DNA from: Tigriopus japonicus
Lineage: Eukaryota; Arthropoda; Copepoda; Harpacticoida; Harpacticidae
NCBI GenBank assembly: GCA_010645155.1
Contig: CM021315.1
Location: 3,132,168 to 3,196,167 of the forward strand
DNA: 64,000 nt
Direction of reading: 5' to 3'
This document shows positions 32,255 to 46,200 of this stretch, in pieces (position 1 is the stretch's first letter; the number at the start of each line of letters is the position of its first letter). The translations under genes were made by a program, and so were the position numbers. The notes beneath the pieces are model-generated. The model saw only the letters and a program-made list of their open reading frames with translations, did no database searches and was not told the DNA's origin.

Positions 32255-33785
32255 TCAAGATCATGGACTCATTTTCATATTTTAAAATGGAAAACATGCA
32301 TCAACACCACTATACCACCCTACTAACCTCCAGAATTGAGTGCTGGATCATTGTAAAAGATGTTCCTTTTCCCTAATTTTGCCAACGCTATGAACATTTG
32401 GTGAAATTTCATTTCAATAGTGAACAAGACATGGTATTGTGCTCAATTAAGTTAATTAAAACTCGAAATTTGAAAAACTTAAACATAATCAATCAGTCAA
32501 GGAAGCAATTCGAAAGGAGCTAATATGCTTTTTTTTTTAAAGAAACGATGTTATATTTTTATTCCCCAAAACGCATGTTTCAAAATTCCTTACCTTTTAG
32601 AAATTTCAGCTTCTCCAAATTTGCAATAAAATTCTTATCTACTATTTTTTGAAATATAATTGTCCGTGGGAAGACAATGTGTTCAAACAACTAGGATTGT
32701 CCAAACCTGCCAACACTAACTCGTTGGTAGATCAAATTTCGTACTAATGTTAATTGTACAAATTAATTATATCTTAGACTAATTTGTTTACAAGGAGTCA
32801 TATTCCTTGTCAAGGAAGTAAAAAGTTCGGAACAACAACAAAAATAACATTTATTCCTTCACAAATGGCGCCCAGATGTTAAAAAACACTTCAAAATCGT
32901 GATTTTTCACCATTTTTAACCAATTATGTTAACTTTTCGGTTTTCCCGATCATTTCGGCATTCTTCAACATTTTACAAACTATTTTGTCCAAAAATAAAA
33001 CCAACTAAAATTTAACTTATTGCGTTTTCAGCAACTAAAAATCCACTCCAGCCTGATATACTGTACACCACGTTACGGTCTTAATTTCGAAAACACCATT
33101 TCTTCAATGCTTCCCATTTGAGCTCGCTTGTACATTTTTACATTCTTTACCCTCTCCATAGGCTAATGCGATTTGGCACCAGCGCTTTCGAATCATTTTA
33201 ACGAGCCTTCCTTCTTCTCCTTTCCATTTCTCCGTCCCTCAAATCGCGGTTCCCTTTTCTCTTCCGTTGCGAGTGGTTCCGTTCAGGTTTGCCATTCGGT
33301 CACACTTTAATCACATTTTTTGAGTCAAAATATTTTTTTTTCACTCTGATTTCCACCATTTGTTCAAAAGAAGGGTCTATAGATTTCATACCCACAGAGG
33401 TGCTCACATAGGTTATTTGTGTTGCACTAGATTTATTCATAGTTGGAAAATGCCGTTTCCTTTGGCATTCATTTCTTGAATCCATGCCATTTCAGAACCT
33501 CAATTTTGAACGCTAAACATTTTTTGAGGCAATCTGACTTTCAAACAAGACAAAAATTTTTTTTTTTCAAAATTTTGCCATTTCAGGTCTCTTTACTTGC
33601 CTTTTGCATCTTTAAAAGCAGAATTTGATTTTCAGAAGCCTGCAACACCAAACAACATGTTAGCTTTGCAAGCATATCGAAGTCAATAAATCTAATTTCA
33701 TGTTGGTATACAATAAAAGTCTTTTACTCATTAACATGCGATCCATTGTTCATAAGGAAATGTTGAACTGGGTTCCTTTTCCTAG
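32255..33785. other. No gene seen; upstream region or 5' intron of the receptor gene
   Basis: AT-rich. The pyrimidine-rich TTCCTTTTCCTAG at the right end looks like a 3' splice site, so this stretch may be a 5' intron. I cannot identify an upstream leader exon. Confidence 0.4.
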
Positions 33786-33985
33786 AAATGGCAACACTGA
33801 CACCTTACGGACATAAAGGCATGAAGGCCGTGGGTCAAGGCTCAACAGTTCCTCAACTGGTGCGTTCAGATGTGGAACTGACTTCTATCAAAGTCGTGGC
33901 AACCTTGACGTTGAGTGATCTTCTTCACTTCAACAACCTTTCAAGATTTCACGGCTGGAAAAGGGTTTAGTGTGGTGCCAAAGTC
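33786..33985 (+). promoter_or_regulatory. 5' leader of the receptor with a 60-codon upstream ORF
   Basis: The leader follows a candidate acceptor (33784-33785 AG). An ATG at 33788 opens 60 codons (MATLTPYGHKGMKAVG start) ending at 33970, 16 bp before the receptor ATG. It is not similar to anything I know. If transcribed, it would be expected to dampen receptor translation. Confidence 0.45.
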
Positions 33986-34214
33986 ATGGGGAGTGACCTC
34001 GAAACCAATTTCTCGGCATCTTCGGTATTATCCTTGGAAGGTGACAGTGACTCAGTGTCCTTGAGTTCCGTAGGAAATGACAGTGTCACCGTTTCAACAA
34101 CCTTTGACACGGCTGCCTACATTGCTCAATATTTGGGACCACAACGAGTGGAATTGAAAGTAGCTGTTCCAATGACTTTGCTGTATTGCTTTTTGTGGCT
34201 CTGCGGAATGGCAG
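33986..34214 (+). CDS. Receptor exon 1 (N-terminus, TM1)
   Basis: Residues 1-76 plus one base. The Ser/Asp-rich extracellular N-terminus carries NFS and NDS glycosylation sites, then YLGPQR, then TM1 from about 58. Donor GCAG|GTGATG; the split codon is Gly. The ATG at 33986 is chosen because it gives an N-terminus of family length before TM1. Confidence 0.85.
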
Positions 34215-37200
34215 GTGATGACCATTTTTTACAAAAGTTACTATAAAAGAGAGAATAGATGAATAACGAGTGGAAATTTGCCGCAATACTTGTTTTGTGA
34301 AAAGGTTTTTTTCTGATTAACTTGTTGTAATCTTGGGCCGGTTTTTGTTGTTGGGTTGCGGTCAAAACCATTTTTCTTCATTTGAAGATGTTTTACAATT
34401 AGCGGAGAATCTGAGAGTAAAGGTTAATACAGGGGCAATTCAATTATTTATTAGACTTATGCGGAGCGAGCTGATGAAGTTAGAAATCCTGTCTTTGGTC
34501 TTTTGGTGTTATATATATATTTTTTTTTATCGAGGGGGAATATTTGACACTTTTGTTTTCAAATGGATGAGCGTTTGTGAAAAAAAATGAAAATTTTCCA
34601 GAGATATTTTAGTTAAGGACATAACATTAGTAATGTACCATTCGACGATTTTTTTTATGTTAGAAAAATGCAAAACTGTTATTAACCGAAATTGAAAGTT
34701 TCCACCGGAAATGGACTTAACCAAAACTAAAAGCGTTTTATTTCCAGTTTAGATAACGACTACTTTTTGTTGATGCAAATTTAGTAGTGGAATAAACTTC
34801 AAAAAACGCAATATACCTTTAGGACATATATACCTTTAAGTTAATTTTGGTCAAAGAATTGCAAATGCTTCCTTCTTTGGGTAACAAAACTTTCCATTTA
34901 TTAAGAAAAACGCCTTTATCAAAGAAAACATTTTTGCCTAACGTTTTCAAGTCCTAGATTTGAAGCTATCTGTTTTATTTCCAATTAAAAGCTTTTTGTT
35001 AGGAGTTTTCGTCTATCATTAATTCACGTCGAATGAATCAAGGCTTGAAAAGGTACAAACCTCATTGTCAATGGTGTAATGATTGATTAATTTGCACAAG
35101 GTTGGCCTCCTTTGAGAGTACATACTGTACATCACATGTAATTACAGTTTAAATAATTTATGAAGAATCCTTAATTATCTTTAATGGTTGAGGCAGGATT
35201 GTGAACATCTCCAATGCATCATATTATTGTGAGCATACGATTCCTTTTTCTAACAAATAAAACTAAACATCAACAGAAATGGGCGATACATTATAATCTC
35301 ATTTGGCTTCTGAGTAACAAAGTGCCAACTGTCAACACCTATAATTCCATCTCGCAAGATAAGCCAAAAACATTGTACATCTCGCAACGTTTTGGGTGCC
35401 CCTCCATTTTTGGAACCCAACCCTAACCACTATATTATCTGGATGACAAGGCTGATGAGAAGAATTGTGATTTCCGGAAGGAACATATCAAATGTGTTCT
35501 TCAGTAAACAACATCTTTTTAGGTAGGCAATATTAGAGACCCTCGATAGTTCAGAGCCATGCACGGTGTCAATTCAAGCACTTGAAGCTTTTTAGGATCA
35601 CCCAACCTTTCTTAGAAACAAGTTCTTCATTTTGGGCAGAAAACACTCATCAACTTAGTTGTTTTTGGAATTAATTTCAAATGACTTTTGGCATGCAGTT
35701 GTAAACCAAGGTTAAACAATTGCCAACCATCCACAACCCCTGGGGCTCTCCTTGGTTTGAATCTCAGGCTTGCCAAGTCCTAGTGGCCTGTGATATTGAT
35801 TTTTTGGAGTAGTCAGGGCTTTAAGATCTTTGCTTCAATGAGTGAACTTAGAGGCACCATTTGATCCATCAAGTGTCTCCAAGTGAACCTACAGCTATTT
35901 CTAAAGAAGAGGTAACAATTAATGCTTGTAGAAGCGACAGTAGGTGGATTGTCTTTTTTTTTCTTTGTGGGTTGCAGATATTTTAATTACTGGTACATGG
36001 AATGGGATTCATGTAAAGAAAGTTGATCATTAACTTTACTATATGAAATATAAAATTAACATTTGTATGATATTTGGTCTACCAACCAGTTGCTGTTGGC
36101 AGAGGTGTACAACCCATGAATTGTGGGTTGATCAGGAATCTGATCAACAAGCCAATCAGAGCCTATGAATGCTTATGAAAACATATAGTATCAGATACCT
36201 TTCATACCTTCTCTGAGTACTGTACAACCCTGGCTTTTGGAGTCCCTCCAAATATGAGAGCTATCAGCCAATCAGTTGTGCCAAATCTCTTGCTACAATT
36301 ACCCTTGCACTAAACCCAACATGTCTCTAACTCATCTAGGGACTCTAAATAATGTGAATTGTAATTTCAGCTCAATAGAAAAATTGAGCTGAAGGTCAGC
36401 CTTCTAAAACCTTGCAACACAGAGTATCCAATAATGAGTTTGTCCCTTTTGTGGTAGAGAACGTAGACGCTAGTTTGTATAAAGGAAAACTGATTCAGTG
36501 TATGAAACCAAAAACAGAAGTTCGCGTTCTTGGTAGAGACACTGATATAGAGCCTGGCCAATAAAATCTATGAAAACCCAACCAACACGGACTGTCTGTG
36601 ACGTCATCCAACATGCGGGAAGCTATGTTTCTGATCAGAAACACATCTAAACTTTTTAGCTCATTTGATAGTGCAGTTTGGTTGGTGAAGATCCTTAAAC
36701 CTGTTGCAAATGTGTCCAAGGTATTTACCTGATTTGCAAAAATGAATTTTCATTAGTGTGGAGTTTAAACAAGGGCCGATTAATGTCTAATGATTGGATG
36801 ATTGACAAGAAAAATCTGTGTGATGTGAAAGCTGTCCCTTTGTGTTGCACAAGTTTTTCCACGGCAGGTTGCAAGGTTGGGTTGCCTTTTGGAGAATTTG
36901 CACTTTGTTCATGCATATGAGCAAACATGAATTTGAGTTTAATTTGCAACCCTGCTAAGAAGTCACAAAATTTAGGGACGCTTTGCCTTTTGGTGCTCCA
37001 TAAAGAAAATAAAACAGTTTATGAAGACTGGTAGACACAGGGGAGTACGATTTCACATGGGTAAATTGGCAATCCCAACACCAAGTCAGATCACTAAAAA
37101 TCTACAAAGAGAAGTAGATTGAACTTCATCAAAATCAGCTCAATGTTCAACTGAATTTGCTTGTCCAATCACCAACTTGAATTATTGCCACTGTATGTTA

Positions 37201-40200
37201 GCCTAAGACGGCCAGACTCTCTATTAGGATCCCTAGTTCTTGGCATCTACGTCCATCTTTCAGGGGTCCTTGGAGCAAGATTGACATTTCCTGTTACCAA
37301 TCGTACGTACGTATTTGATTTGATAAGTGACCAAGGCCTTGACCAATTGCTATGGTTCGTGTTCGAGCTTAATTACCGACTTCTAAAAGCTACCTCACGA
37401 CAATTTTGATGTAAGAGTTGGAACACGACAGTGTTCGGTAGAAGCAGCCGGATCTAAAGAAATGCGTATTTGGTGGGAGCAATCAATTGATTGGCAAACG
37501 ACAAGAGATAACGATATGTGTTTAGCTCTTGTAGCGTTATAGCCTTAGTTTATTTGCTAATCCATTTCTTGGCCACAAACGCTTCCATTCGCTTTCTAGA
37601 AGGTGGCGCAATCAAAGAAGTTCGATAGTTTATGCTCGTTATTGACGGTTGTGAACGGTTAGTTTCGATTTCAACACCCTTAGGAAACATAATGAATTGC
37701 TTTTCTAGCAGGTGTTGTCAGCAGACGTCTCATTCTAGATGCTAAACTTACTTTGGATGGTGTGTCTTTGCCAATAAACCAAAGCTTATGGGTTCTTCAA
37801 CTAGGGTCCCCGAAGGCTTTCTATCAAATGGGTCACATGTTAAAGCATGTAAGATTTTTTCGAGTGTACCAAGATCAAGTATGATGAAAGGCCTTTGAGT
37901 ATACCCTCAAGTCATCAATTGTGTTGAGACTTAGGAGGTTGGGCGGTTATATGCCTTAATATGAGACTCAACCAAGGAGCGTCTCAAATGCAAGATGGAT
38001 GATTTGTTGAAGTTCGCGTGATTGCTTACTCAGGCCCAAAAATCCTCCAATATGGTGATTAATAAGTTCTGAAATTTGAAAATAACAGAATTACTCAGAC
38101 TTGGACAGTTTAATACAATAAAACCTGCACAAAAGTTGCTTGACTTGGCAAATTTTCTAGGTCCCTGGAAATGATAGCTATTTTACACTTAAATACCTCT
38201 GCTTACACGTGCCTAATAATATGCTCATGCTATAAGGTAGAAAATGAGGTAAAGAAAATCATACATTGTTAGAAAGAACCATTTAAACATATTTTATTTC
38301 TTTTTTTGGAAACCATTAGGGAAGAACTGGCCCTATTCTGGTAAACGTTTTACCACAAAAGGGCGAACTCATTCATTCTGAGGTCTCTTATGTACATAAG
38401 TTTGAGAAGGCATAAAATTTCACTCCGGCATTCGATTGAGCTGAAAATTGAAAAACGTCGTCTACTGAATACAATCAAAGTCTCGTATTCAGAAGAATGC
38501 AATTCTTCTGGAAATCATGATTCTCTCCGTTAGCCTCCCACTCCAGAAATTCAGTGCTTCTTGATCATAGTTAACCAGGGAATTCATGGCTCTATTTTGG
38601 CCTCAAAAGTTGTGCAGTGCCGTTACAGTCTGCTTTCTTAACTAGAAATGAATATTTGACAACTTGAACAGTGTAGGTAATTCAATCTACTAAAAAATTG
38701 GGCTATTTAATGGCTGGCTTTCCTCATGTTTTTCCAAAAGGGAAAAAAATGAAACTATAGTAGTATTTTAGTTTCAAACGTTGGGATTATTAATTTCACG
38801 CAGTGTTCATTACATGGTATCCCCAATCCCAAATATGTCATTTTCTACGTTGTATCGTCTTAAAATCAAAAACCTGAATAACACAAGATAATTGATGACG
38901 TTTGTGATATGTGCATGGTTTATAATGTTTAATAATGGATGATCCTCAAAAGATTTTTTTCGATGGAAACGAGCAAGGTTTTCGGCTTTGATTGACTTAA
39001 GGATAGGATAATCCATCAAGTAATACTTGAATTAATGATGAACGAATCTAAGAATATATTTTTCAAAGCAACCATTACCCATGTCCTTCAAGTGGGTGAA
39101 CGTTTTGAAGCATGCATATCAGCCCAGGATAACAAAAATGAGCATCCTTCCTATCCTTTTAAGTACGACATTCAAATGTTGCCTTTTTGAACTCATGACA
39201 ACACTTCGAATAAAATTCACTTTCTGAGATGAGCGCCAATTCTCGTGTTTATGAGATTCTACCAGATAAATGTAAACCCTGAGAATGAGCGCAATTGCCC
39301 ATATCAACGTTTTTCAAAGTTGGAGAAAAAACATTCAAGAGCAGTAGAAAGCTTTCCTTTGAGCTTAGGAGGTCTTTTTTTGAAGTCACCAAGCAAATTT
39401 GGTGACAAATACATTTGCCAGGAGCACTTGCAAGACATTGAAAGGCATAAGTTTTGCGCAATAGATGCTATTTTCTTTCGATTCTGTTGTTCAAATGTAT
39501 TGCAGGTTGAGTTTATTTTAAGCCCCAGGACAAATATGCCCAAAATAAAATAAATTTCTTTTCGGTCGAGAAAAATTGTAATGAAAAAGTGTTTTGCCAC
39601 CATAAAATGTGAAATGAAGCAAGCCAATATTGAACTTAAATTTTAGGGACAAGGTTAGTGCTGAGAAATTGGATTACAAGAAAGAACAAAGCAACCTTCC
39701 CGGCATCAGGCCTGTGATGTAATTGTAATTTCAATAAACAAATACGTAATTGCAATTACATTTCTAAATAATTGTAATTGTAATTAATTACATTTAACCA
39801 ATGTTATTGACATTTTTCAATTACTAATTGCAATTGCATTTTCACTTACATAGGAAATTTTAGGATTAAGCATGCTGCAGTATCCCCCGCCTTGCCAATA
39901 GTTTTCATAATAAAGAATGATTTACCCAAAAGTCAAAATTTTTAGATGCTCTTTACATATTTTGCAATTAAAAAGAAAAAGTTCCTGTCGGGTATCAAAA
40001 ATCATGTAATTGAAATATAATTGAATGTAATTCGCCTACTTTTTGAAAGTAATTGTATTTATAATTAATTACATTTGAAAATAAAGTATTTGTAATTGTA
40101 TTTAATTACTTTTGAGACCAAATTAATTGCTATTGTAATGTATTACATTTTAAAAAGAATTGACATAGGTCTGCCCAACATAGCCTAAATGCATGAGCTC

Positions 40201-43200
40201 TCCCTTTAATGCTTAATAAAATTTAGAAGACAGATAAATCATTATTCTGTGAAGAATTGTGTTTTGAGTTTTTTGAGAAAATAGTTTTTTGTTCCGACGT
40301 TTTAATTAGCTGAAAACCAGAGATGAGGAGTGATTGTAATTGAGATTAATATAAATTGATAAAATGATACCTTGTTGGTACTTCTTGATGTTTTTCATTC
40401 TTTTCTCTTGATAGACGCCTTATCAAAAATTGGAAATATAATTTTACCAAAGTTTCAATAAGGATCTTAAAACAATATTGCGTTACGTAATAGAATCAGT
40501 TTGAGGAGCCTTTTTCAAAAGTTTGATGGGAAAGGTTCACTTGAAACGTGAAAGCTTGAAGAATGCATATTTTTCAAGACATAGAAGCTCTTTCGTTTAC
40601 TATTCATGTTCTGTATTTAGAAAATGATAAATATATTTTCATTTTTCAGGAAACGTGACCACGTGCTTGGTTGTGATCAGGAATCGCTACATGCGAAATC
40701 AAACGTATATTTACTTAACCAATTTGGCCATTACTGACATTCTCACGTTACTAGTTGGTAAGTTGGATTCAGTAAAAGGATTGTCAAAGGACCGCATCAG
40801 TTGTTTCGATGAAACTGTCATTCTATTTTTACCACTTTATTGATAAAGGAATAATTGAAAAGGTGAAACAAAAACTTTTTTATTGTATTGCCATTTCTAA
40901 GCAAATATTGGAACTAAAATTTTCAAGAGCAGGTTTTTCTCTACTCAGAAACGAACCATTTTTGTTGTCACCTCGAACAGTTTTTATTTTGCCGTCTTGA
41001 CGACACGAATTGAATCATCCCAAGATTTCCACCAGGATTTCAGTATGGTTGTGAACGTTTAGGAAAGAGCAAATTTCGATTAGCAGCACATAATCATCAA
41101 TTTCAATTAAAGCGAAACATGCAAAGGTGAAGGGTACTAAAATTAGCGCTTATCCACATCGCAAAGCGCGCAATCCTTTTGAAAAGAAAAGACAACCACG
41201 ATATGTTACCAAAACTTGGTCATTGATTCAAATTTGATTGGTGTGCACATTCGAATTTTTTCAACAATTCGACCATCAAAATACATCCTTAAACATCTGA
41301 ATTGAACAGTCAATATTTCTAATAACTTATTTCTTTGGCTTCTTGAAGTCTGGAAAATAAGTTGGAACTGTCTATGTGCTCGAAATACAAAGTTTTCAGT
41401 CATTCAGCAAGTACCTGCGAATTAAAATATAGATATGTTCTTTGAAAAGACAGAGTATATAATGGTTAAATTGCTAAACAAGCACATTGATTTTAAATGA
41501 AAGAAATATGAAACACAAATTGGCGTGTGTTTGTTCTTGATGATGTCCCTACTACATTTCTCTCAAATTATATTGACTAGTGCAATTTAAAAAATATATA
41601 AGATATTTATTAAATGTAGTGATGGACCGAAAGGGCTCATAACCGAAACCGAAAGTTTCGGCCGAAAGAGGGCTTAACCGAAACCGAAACCGAAACCGAA
41701 AGCAGCTGACTACAAAATTGTTCAAATGCAAAATCTGCCTTAAAAATTAGAATGCTCATGTGTTCGATGTTGGGTAGTCGCAAATATTGAAAAATCGGAA
41801 AACTTAAATTTCAGAGGTTTTTGGACCATTTTTTTTGATTTTGTTGTCAAACTCCATTTTACATAGTGCTTGTCTGCTTTCGGTTTCGGTAGGCATAACC
41901 GAAACCGAAACCGAAATTTCGGCCGTAATTTCGGCCGAAAGCGCTTTCGGTCCATCACTAATTAAATGTTTTGATGGCGCACTAAGTGTGGCAATGACTT
42001 AAGACAAAAGAACGCATTATGATGAAGGTTGGTCAGAGGATTATTCCCGGCATCACGGGGCGGGATTCTCTACCTCTGAAAATGGGATAAAGATCAAATG
42101 GGATCATTGGATCTATTAGGACACAATTCTTTTTTTGCATATTTATGCCCTAATTTAGAAAAATGCTGGTTTATCCTGTTCTCCGCATCACAAGGATGGG
42201 ATTAAACCAACACTGATTATGACGGATGATTTAGAGAAGTAAATTACACTACGGAAGATGGCTCCTTTGAACAAGGTAAAAAGAGTTCAAATAAGCGGAA
42301 ATAGCAAATCAGTGACAATAGGTTTATCTTACATATAAACTTCAGACGAGTTAGGAACTTGCTTTTTTGTTCTTTTTTGAGAACAATCAAGGTCTCCCTG
42401 GATTATTATGGCAACTAAGACAGCATATTTAATTACAAAATGGTCAAAATAGATGTTGTGTTGTCTGAGGTTCCAGACAATTCATTTATCTCATCATCCT
42501 CTTTCTGTGATTTAAGATTAATGTGGAGTGCTTTTGCTTTGCCTGAGGGTGGAGGATATTAAACAAAATGGTCAAATGTCATCGTCTATTCCGGTCATTG
42601 TCTTCCTTTCATCATTGTCAGTTTAACTTCTATTTACGTATTCCCTAAGACAAAAAGGGAATAGGCAAAAAGGGTCCAAGTAACGATGAATAAGCCTGTT
42701 TTTTGTCATTTATTATGCCATAAAGAGGCTTATAATGGGAGGGATAGTGTTGAGTGCTGTTGGATTTCGAGTTCGATTTTGGCCATATTTTTGCCAGTTT
42801 GGTCCGTAAGGGTCAAAAAGCTTACCACGACTAAAATTTTCAAAGGGCAAGATACCTTATTTCCAAGTAAATTATGGCAGTACTGCCAACTCAAAATCCA
42901 TATCTTTAACTATCGATAGAACTCGGACTCGATTTTGGTTCGAGTGTTGCCACATTGGTCCTTGTTTAGGTCTTTGGTCAAAAAGTTTAATGCAACCTGC
43001 CATTTTTAATAGCAATTACACTTCGAGTAAAAAATGGCAATGCTCCCAACCATTTTACCCATCACTAGTGTTAAAGACTTACTTACTCTACATAAAGAAG
43101 CTCATGGGAAAGAAGCAAAAACTTGACCCTAGCGGCAAATGGCGTTAACGCGAAGCTTCAAAAAAGCCCAACAAACCGAGAAGCTGGAGAGAAAAAAAAT

Positions 43201-46200
43201 GCAGGAAAAGGAACTTTTCGACACCAACAATATTAACATTATAACTTGAGCACTGCTTATTTTGCAATTTGACAACTGAATAGAGGTTGTGAACAATTCC
43301 AAATCTAGTGAAATCTAGCCCTTTTATCCTCATATCTGTGCTGGTCAGCTAGGCCGAAGTGCAGAGGCACAGTAGGGTAGCCAAAATGAGAAGATAAGCA
43401 AGTGCATGGTGGGGTGGTTTGTTAAACCTAGTCAAGAAATAAATGCGTATAAATCTCTAAAGACAGTTATGTCAAGTGAATTTACTTAAAGCTAATGTTC
43501 TGGTTAGGATAATATACTTTTACATACTTAAGACGACAATTGTAAAATGAGTATCAATATGTGACCAATATGTGATTATCTTTGAGCTTTTACCTCCCTT
43601 TTGTTTGTCTCCACTTATGGGGGGAAATTGTGAAAAAACACCGATATATTTAGTTCACATTCTCTATAGATCAATATTGGCAAGATTTACTTAAACTGAT
43701 CGCAAAATCGAATTTCTTTGCAATTTGGACTTCCTGAGTTGTTGTTGATGGTGGCGACAACAACGGCAAACAATTGAAGCTTAAAAAAAAACCAACAACT
43801 TGGCCTAGTTTTCGCTTCTTTCCCATGAGCTTCTTTAACTCTACACATCTTTACTACATTTGGCTAGTATAAGTGTCTTGTGGTATAAGTTCATCTAAAG
43901 CTGTCAAGGCATTCAGAGCTTCAATTAGCGAACCTGTGATCACTTTCGAGGGTGAGATAATGGGTGGATTGAATGAATTAACTAATTGAGCAACAAGTAT
44001 TATGAGAAAGAGAAGTAAAGTGAAGGAAATTAAAAAAATGAACAAAAATTAGTAAAATATAAACAGGTGGCAAAATCTAAAAATTGGCTCTCAAAACGTC
44101 GTTTCTTCTAGCTCCTTTTGTCCTATAATTGAGAGTCGAAAAAAGCGACCACCAGCGGCATTTATAGCATTTCCTGTAATGGAAAGTAGAGAAATTCCGA
44201 AAATACGCCCTTCATTTTGCTAAGTTTGAATGTCTTTCGTACATCCCCAGTGATTTAAAATTGGCAGCAGCTAACAGCAAGTTGTTAATTATTGTATCAA
44301 AAAACAGTCTTAAATTTTAAAGACATCGAGATTTTTGCCTCATTTTAAAGTTATTACAAGTTTGAAATGTCAACTTCAGTTCCAAAATTAGTCACCCTCT
44401 ACAAATGAAGAAGGAGAAAAAGGGGAAAAGGAGAAGGCAAGAGCCACCAATTTCAGGTGTTCAAAAAGGAGTTGGGGAAGCTTTCAGACATGTGGACTTT
44501 TGGACACCGTTGTGACAAACCAATGTAATTTTGGTGCATTACAAGAACACAACTTTTGAAGTTAGAATAAATGGCTCTAGAATGAAATCAAAAAGAAATA
44601 CCAAACACTGATAAAACTTGCATAAAAAGCGAAAGAAGTTACAACATAGACAGGGTCTCTTAACCCTGTGTACACCCCACGTTTTGAATCGTGAGACTCT
44701 ATAGAGACGAGGTCAAGTTCTAACGCTTTCATGAGCGATCAGCCTGTTCAAAATCAAAACCAGAAATACTGTTTACAGCTTTAAACAGCTGGCCACCCTT
44801 AAAACTTTAGTAGGCTGATTTGCTTTTGCCAATAATTTGGACAAGAAATTGAATTGAAACAAACAAGACACTACTTTTGTTAAGTAATCTCCAAATTTTT
44901 CTTCCGTTGGGCATCTCAATCAAAATTGACATGCCCAAGTTGATAATTGATGAGTAGAAGAGTGTAATCAGACCAATTCAGCTGGGGATTCTGGGGCCAA
45001 AATGACTACGGATGTGTCAGAGTCAAGACTAACCCTCTACAAAACTCGATCAAATTCTAAAAGCCTAATTCGCATTCTTCCTTTTTCAATCAATCGAAAC
45101 AAGAAAGTTTCCCTCAAGTAGCAAACTTAAACTAAAAAACTCCCAAGCCTATTTTTGATCCTTATCAGTCCCTATTAGTGATGGGAGGCAAACAAGAGCT
45201 TGGGCAAGCGGTCCGGTACAGTACCTTGGACTTGCCGAAACTTGGGTCTCCTTGGGTGCCTGTACAAGTATTTTTCCCACCTTACAGGTTTGCCAAATTT
45301 GCTAGGAATGAAGACTAAACCTTCGGCATCAGAATTTCAATTAACCAGAAAGTTTCAGCCAAATAGGGCCCATGCCCTTGTTAGGATGGATTTTTAGATG
45401 AAAATACACAATTCAAAGCTTATGTATCGAGAAATGCAAAAGCTTTTGAGAATATTTCAAAAAAAAAAAAAAGAGTTGGCATCTAATATTTTTTTCTAGC
45501 AACTCTGAGTGACCGAGCTTGTTCCCAAGTGTGACTGTTAAATCTCATTCTTGATTGGCCCGAAAAGTGTATTCATGTGTGGCTTAGAACGGAAACTAAA
45601 GAAAAAACATGGTTTTGCAAATGCTATCCAAATCAAAATATTTTTTGTTTCACTTCCACTGTTTATTGCTAAATTATTAAGGTCAAAAGATCATCGAAAA
45701 TGTAACTTGACATTCTTTTCTTCTAAGTCACACTGCGAATATCTTAACTCTTCAAAGAGCAACTGCCGGCAACTGCATCTTCCAATGTTCCTTGAGCTTG
45801 GGAAGTGTATTGGTGTATTGCCCAAGTAATGCTTGTCAACAACTTGTGCTTGGGGTGTTTGTGATGACTCATTACTTGCCCAAGTCACATCACTAGTCCC
45901 TATCAAGTTTGGCCCCGAAATACCCAGCTGAATTCGTCCGAGTGCACTCATTTAGGGTCGCTAGAAATCACTTGATGTGCAATATTTCCTAGACGAAAAG
46001 TATTGAGAGTACATTATGTTTTAAGTTTTTTCTTTTTTGTCAAGCTTATTTTTTTAAATCATATTTTTTCATTTTTTAGTAACTTTATTATCATATATTT
46101 ATGACTTACATTTTCTGAAACTTTTCGATAGAACAATTTGCCTCGTGCAAACAAAAATAAATGCGGTTCAAGTATGTAAAAAATGGCTATATTTGGCTTC

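Larger units (their letters stand above)
34215..40649 (+). other. Receptor intron 1 (6.4 kb)
   Basis: Donor GTGATG, acceptor ATTTTTCAG. It holds the TAATTG-rich hAT-like element (39707-40173) and scraps of the foldback family near 35445-35520, 36395-36470 and 38335-38590. The remainder has nothing recognised. Confidence 0.75.

Noticed and set aside
36090..36240. GTACAACCC words and a small hairpin, considered as a TIR element
   Set aside because: The second end could not be found in inverted orientation.
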